DNA of 36,418 nucleotides, from assembly GCA_029556045.1 (NCBI GenBank), contig JAKQGS010000512.1:1-36418 (forward strand), written 5' to 3'. This stretch comes from Pseudomonadota bacterium (GTDB lineage: Bacteria > Bdellovibrionota > Oligoflexia > Oligoflexales > Oligoflexaceae). Positions 33,943-36,418 of the stretch are shown here, in pieces. Position 1 is the stretch's first letter. Each line of letters begins with the position of its first letter. Below the pieces are notes generated by a model. That model ran no database searches. It was not told the DNA's origin and worked only from the letters and a program-made list of their open reading frames with translations. Made by a program: the position numbers and the translations under genes.

Positions 33943-35019
33943 ATGAAGTTTACAAGAAGGTCACAAGATTTCACGCCATGGTATTGGACCCTGGTCTTGA
34001 GTCAATTCATCGCAGCATCTTGCGCCGAAAAGGCTGAATTTAACGGAGAGAGCAGCACGGGTCCTCAGCAATCCATTGATGGAAGTCCGAATCCTGAAGC
34101 CTTTCCCGGCGATCCGGTGGCTGGCGGCGAAGATATTCCGCAAAACTGCACCAACCAACACCGGGCACTCCGCATTGCCATCGTCGTCGACAATTCAGGC
34201 TCTATGAGTTGCAAACCGGGCAGCGTAAAGTCATCAACCAACGACGTATGCGGCACCGACCCCATCAAGGAGAACTCACCCCATGGTGGCATCGGCTATA
34301 CCGACCGCCAAAAGGCCATTTTTTCGGCGATCACCCGCACCATCTCCCAAGATGCCAAAGCACGGGGCTCCAACCCCGATTTCCCCGGATCATCCTTCGG
34401 TATCTCTTCATTTCCCAGGGATGGTAAAACCCTGGATGGCCTGAATAACAGCGTATTTCACAGCGGCCCCGGCGCAGCTATCCCGAGCCTGCTGGCAAAC
34501 ACCAAGGATATGAGCGAATCATCCGACTTTCAGGATGCCCTTTGGAATCTGCTCGCTTTCACACACACCCCCGACGGGGCCACCCCTTATGCCACGGCTC
34601 TGCGGGGGGCCCAAACCATTCTGGCGGCACGGGATGACAACGACCAACGAAGCGACGTCGTTTTATTTATTACGGATGGATTACCCACCGACTCACGTCC
34701 CAGCGAGGTGGTAAAAGTCCGCCAGGACCTGGGGGCCAAAACAAAGGTGATATTGCTCTCCCTCTATCAACCTGGAAAAAGTCGCGATGAACAAAACGCA
34801 CCCGCCAAAAAGTCGCTGGAGGACGCCTGGAACAACCCCTCCATTCTGTGGGGCCACAAACCCGGCAATAACGATGGCTTCACGGACTTCGGCTCCTATT
34901 GGCAGGCCCTGATCGGTCTCCCCGTCCAGGTTGCAGATGAGCAGGTGGAGATCAATGGTTCTGAGAATCTGGATGATGCCATGGACAGAATCCTGGGCGC
35001 AGTGCAAAGGTGCGATTAA
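33943..35019 (+). CDS. Von Willebrand A-domain lipoprotein
   Basis: A 358-residue lipoprotein; the N-terminus is long and charged before a hydrophobic segment ending IAASC (Cys27). A short linker containing NPEAFPGDP precedes a VWA domain (about 75-355). The metal-ion-dependent adhesion site is complete: DNSGSM at 83-88, the Thr of GATPYATAL, and FITDGLPTDS. Such domains bind protein partners or surfaces through Mg2+. The linker and the first residues after the lipid cysteine resemble those of the unknown lipoprotein family encoded just upstream. AGAGGAG precedes the ATG. An unusual insertion with cysteines (SCKPGSVKSSTNDVCG) follows the metal site. The partner is unknown. Confidence 0.85.
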   Translation: MKFTRRSQDFTPWYWTLVLSQFIAASCAEKAEFNGESSTGPQQSIDGSPNPEAFPGDPVAGGEDIPQNCTNQHRALRIAIVVDNSGSMSCKPGSVKSSTNDVCGTDPIKENSPHGGIGYTDRQKAIFSAITRTISQDAKARGSNPDFPGSSFGISSFPRDGKTLDGLNNSVFHSGPGAAIPSLLANTKDMSESSDFQDALWNLLAFTHTPDGATPYATALRGAQTILAARDDNDQRSDVVLFITDGLPTDSRPSEVVKVRQDLGAKTKVILLSLYQPGKSRDEQNAPAKKSLEDAWNNPSILWGHKPGNNDGFTDFGSYWQALIGLPVQVADEQVEINGSENLDDAMDRILGAVQRCD

Positions 35020-35290
35020 TGTCCGGCCTGGAATACCCAGAGAATAGGGAGAGCTCCGTGACTCTCAACGGCGTGATATAAAGAATATCAGCTGTTTACG
35101 GGTTCACCAAGGCATTCGGGATAATACTGGAGAAGGCACCCCATTAACAATTTTCGAAAACTTCACAGGTCATACCAGCCCCCAGACAATTTTACATTTT
35201 GCCTAAAATTTGAACTAGAGAAATTGACAGCCCCCTCCTACACTGTTAATCAATTTTGATCCAATATTCCTATACATGGGGTTCGTCACG
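35020..35290. other. Intergenic region before the binding-protein gene
   Basis: A 271-base gap. Apart from a promoter-like pair at 35224-35251, no gene, strong hairpin or repeat was recognised. Confidence 0.45.
35224..35251 (+). promoter_or_regulatory. Sigma-70-like promoter for the binding-protein gene
   Basis: TTGACA (35224-35229) is a perfect -35 box. After 16 bases comes TTAATC (35246-35251), an acceptable -10 preceded by TG. The predicted transcript start near 35258 leaves a leader of about 30 bases before the ATG at 35291. Confidence 0.5.
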
Positions 35291-36418
35291 ATGATGTTTA
35301 CCAAAAGTTTTGCTTCGATTCTGATGGCCGGTCTGTGCCTTTCGGCCGCGGCCCAAGCCACCACCAAACCCGCGACCGGCAAGCCGATCAAAATCGCTGT
35401 TGCCGGACCTCACACCGGTGCCAATGCCGCCTTCGGTGAGCAGGAGTGGAAGGGCGCCAGCAAGGCGGTGGATGAAATCAATAAAGCCGGAGGCATCAAT
35501 GGCTCCATGCTGGAGTTGGTGAAAGCCGACGATGCCTGTGAACCCAAACAAGCGGTGGCTGTGGCCAACCGTATTGTAGACAAAGACAAAGTTGTGGCGG
35601 TGGTCGGTCATTTCTGTTCCGCCGCCACCATTCCCGCCTCCGAGGTATACGACGACGCCGGGGTGCTGATGATCACCCCCGCTTCCACCAACCCTCAGGT
35701 CACCGATCGCGGACTGCCCACCATCATGCGCATGTGTGGCCGCGACGATCAGCAGGGCAGTGTGGCGGGTAACTTTATCGCCGGCCAGCTAAAAGCCAAA
35801 AAGGTCGCGGTCATTCACGACAAAACCACCTATGGCATGGGGCTGGCGGACGCCACCCGCAATACATTGAACAAAGCCGGCATCAAGGAGGTCATGTATG
35901 AGGGCATCACCCAGGGAGAAAAGGACTATAACAGCGTGGTCACCAAGCTGAAGTCCCTCGGCACCGAAGCGGTATTCTTTGGCGGGCTGCACCCCGAAGC
36001 GGGACTCCTGGTGCGCCAAATGCGTGATCAGGGCGTCAAGGCGGCGTTTATTTCTGGAGATGGCATCGTATCCAATGACTTTGTCACCTCCGCCGGCGGC
36101 AAAAAATACGTGGACGGCGTCTATGTGACTTTTGGCAGCGATCCCCGCAACAGTCCCGTTAGTAAGACGATCGTCGATTCCTTCAAAAAGGATGGTTATA
36201 ACGCTGAGGGCTATACCCTCTATGCCTACGCCGCTATCCAAAGCATTGCAGCTGCCATCAAATCCACCGGTTCCACCGATGGTAAGAAAATGGCGGACTG
36301 GCTGCGGGCTAACGAAGTGCAGACAGTGATGGGCCCGAAATCCTGGGATAAAAAGGGCGATCTCAAGGTCACCGATTATGTGATCTACAAGTGGGACAAA
36401 GAAGGCAATTACAAAGAG
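35291..36418 (+). CDS. Branched-chain amino acid ABC transporter binding protein (LivJ/LivK-like), 3' end cut
   Basis: At least 376 residues, running off the window end in frame. A Sec signal (MMFTKSFASILMAGLCLSAAAQA) is followed by a type I periplasmic binding fold: IKIAVAGPHTG at the start of the first strand, then WKGASKAVDEINKAGGING, VVAVVGHFCSAATIPASEVY, MITPASTNPQ and KKVAVIHDKTTYGMGLADA, all typical of the LivJ/LivK family that feeds leucine, isoleucine or valine to a Liv ABC transporter. The family length is about 370, so only a few residues should be missing. The transporter genes probably follow outside the window. ATG 35291 is chosen for its short signal peptide; an in-frame ATG at 35276 is possible. 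The G+C is visibly higher here than in neighbouring genes. Confidence 0.9.
   Translation, partial: MMFTKSFASILMAGLCLSAAAQATTKPATGKPIKIAVAGPHTGANAAFGEQEWKGASKAVDEINKAGGINGSMLELVKADDACEPKQAVAVANRIVDKDKVVAVVGHFCSAATIPASEVYDDAGVLMITPASTNPQVTDRGLPTIMRMCGRDDQQGSVAGNFIAGQLKAKKVAVIHDKTTYGMGLADATRNTLNKAGIKEVMYEGITQGEKDYNSVVTKLKSLGTEAVFFGGLHPEAGLLVRQMRDQGVKAAFISGDGIVSNDFVTSAGGKKYVDGVYVTFGSDPRNSPVSKTIVDSFKKDGYNAEGYTLYAYAAIQSIAAAIKSTGSTDGKKMADWLRANEVQTVMGPKSWDKKGDLKVTDYVIYKWDKEGNYKE

Overview
This window comes from a Gram-negative bacterium with about 50% G+C by eye. The evidence is many Sec/lipobox precursors, a Tat-exported molybdoenzyme, an ECF sigma factor and OsmC and NnrS proteins. The style (many lipoproteins with Pro/Asn/Asp/Gly linkers, a complete nos cluster) would fit the Bdellovibrionota/Oligoflexia or a related proteobacterial lineage, but this placement is a guess. 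I see no rRNA, tRNA or CRISPR.

Layout. 1-1.4 kb: an insertion-sequence-like element with a DDE transposase and 15-bp inverted ends. 1.7-3.1 kb: an orphan lipoprotein. 3.2-4.6 kb: an ECF sigma factor and its probable membrane partner, divergent from a 57-residue secreted peptide with 11 cysteines; the two transcripts share near-identical back-to-back ECF-type promoters. 4.7-6.5 kb: a tyrosine-decarboxylase-like PLP enzyme. 6.8-14.1 kb: an operon for a periplasmic type II molybdoenzyme (NxrA/NarG-like catalytic subunit, four-cluster Fe-S subunit, heme-b gamma subunit, TorD-like chaperone), led by an unrecognised 288-residue protein. 14.2-15.4 kb: nnrS, convergent. 15.8-18.3 kb: a tyrosine-phenol-lyase-like enzyme and a ThiO-like glycine oxidase. 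18.5-22.9 kb: lipoproteins, including two members of an undescribed family around a GH16 glucanase, then a CAP-domain protein. 22.9-32.3 kb: a compact nitrous oxide reductase cluster read leftward, headed by an OsmC-like gene. 32.8-35.0 kb: a third member of the lipoprotein family and a von Willebrand A lipoprotein. 35.3 kb to the end: a branched-chain amino acid binding protein, cut by the window edge.

Main discovery. The nos cluster holds two adjacent, translationally coupled NosZ-family genes with complementary copper sites. One protein (26833-29463) keeps all seven CuZ histidines, has lost every CuA ligand and carries two C-terminal cytochrome c domains. The other (29460-31769) keeps a complete CuA site but has none of the seven CuZ histidines in register. 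In ordinary NosZ, a head-to-tail homodimer, CuA of one chain feeds CuZ of the other, so this looks like an obligate heteromeric, split N2O reductase with a built-in cytochrome electron inlet.

How the genes may work together. Three 17-bp palindromes of the form ATGYAT-N5-ATRCAT (the NsrR-type, nitric-oxide-responsive pattern) lie upstream of the molybdoenzyme operon, nnrS and osmC-nos. This suggests one nitrogen-oxide regulon covering a periplasmic nitrate/nitrite oxidoreductase, an NO-stress protein and N2O reduction. An FNR/DNR-like box before the nosZ pair would add anaerobic control. No nitrite or NO reductase gene is present in the window.
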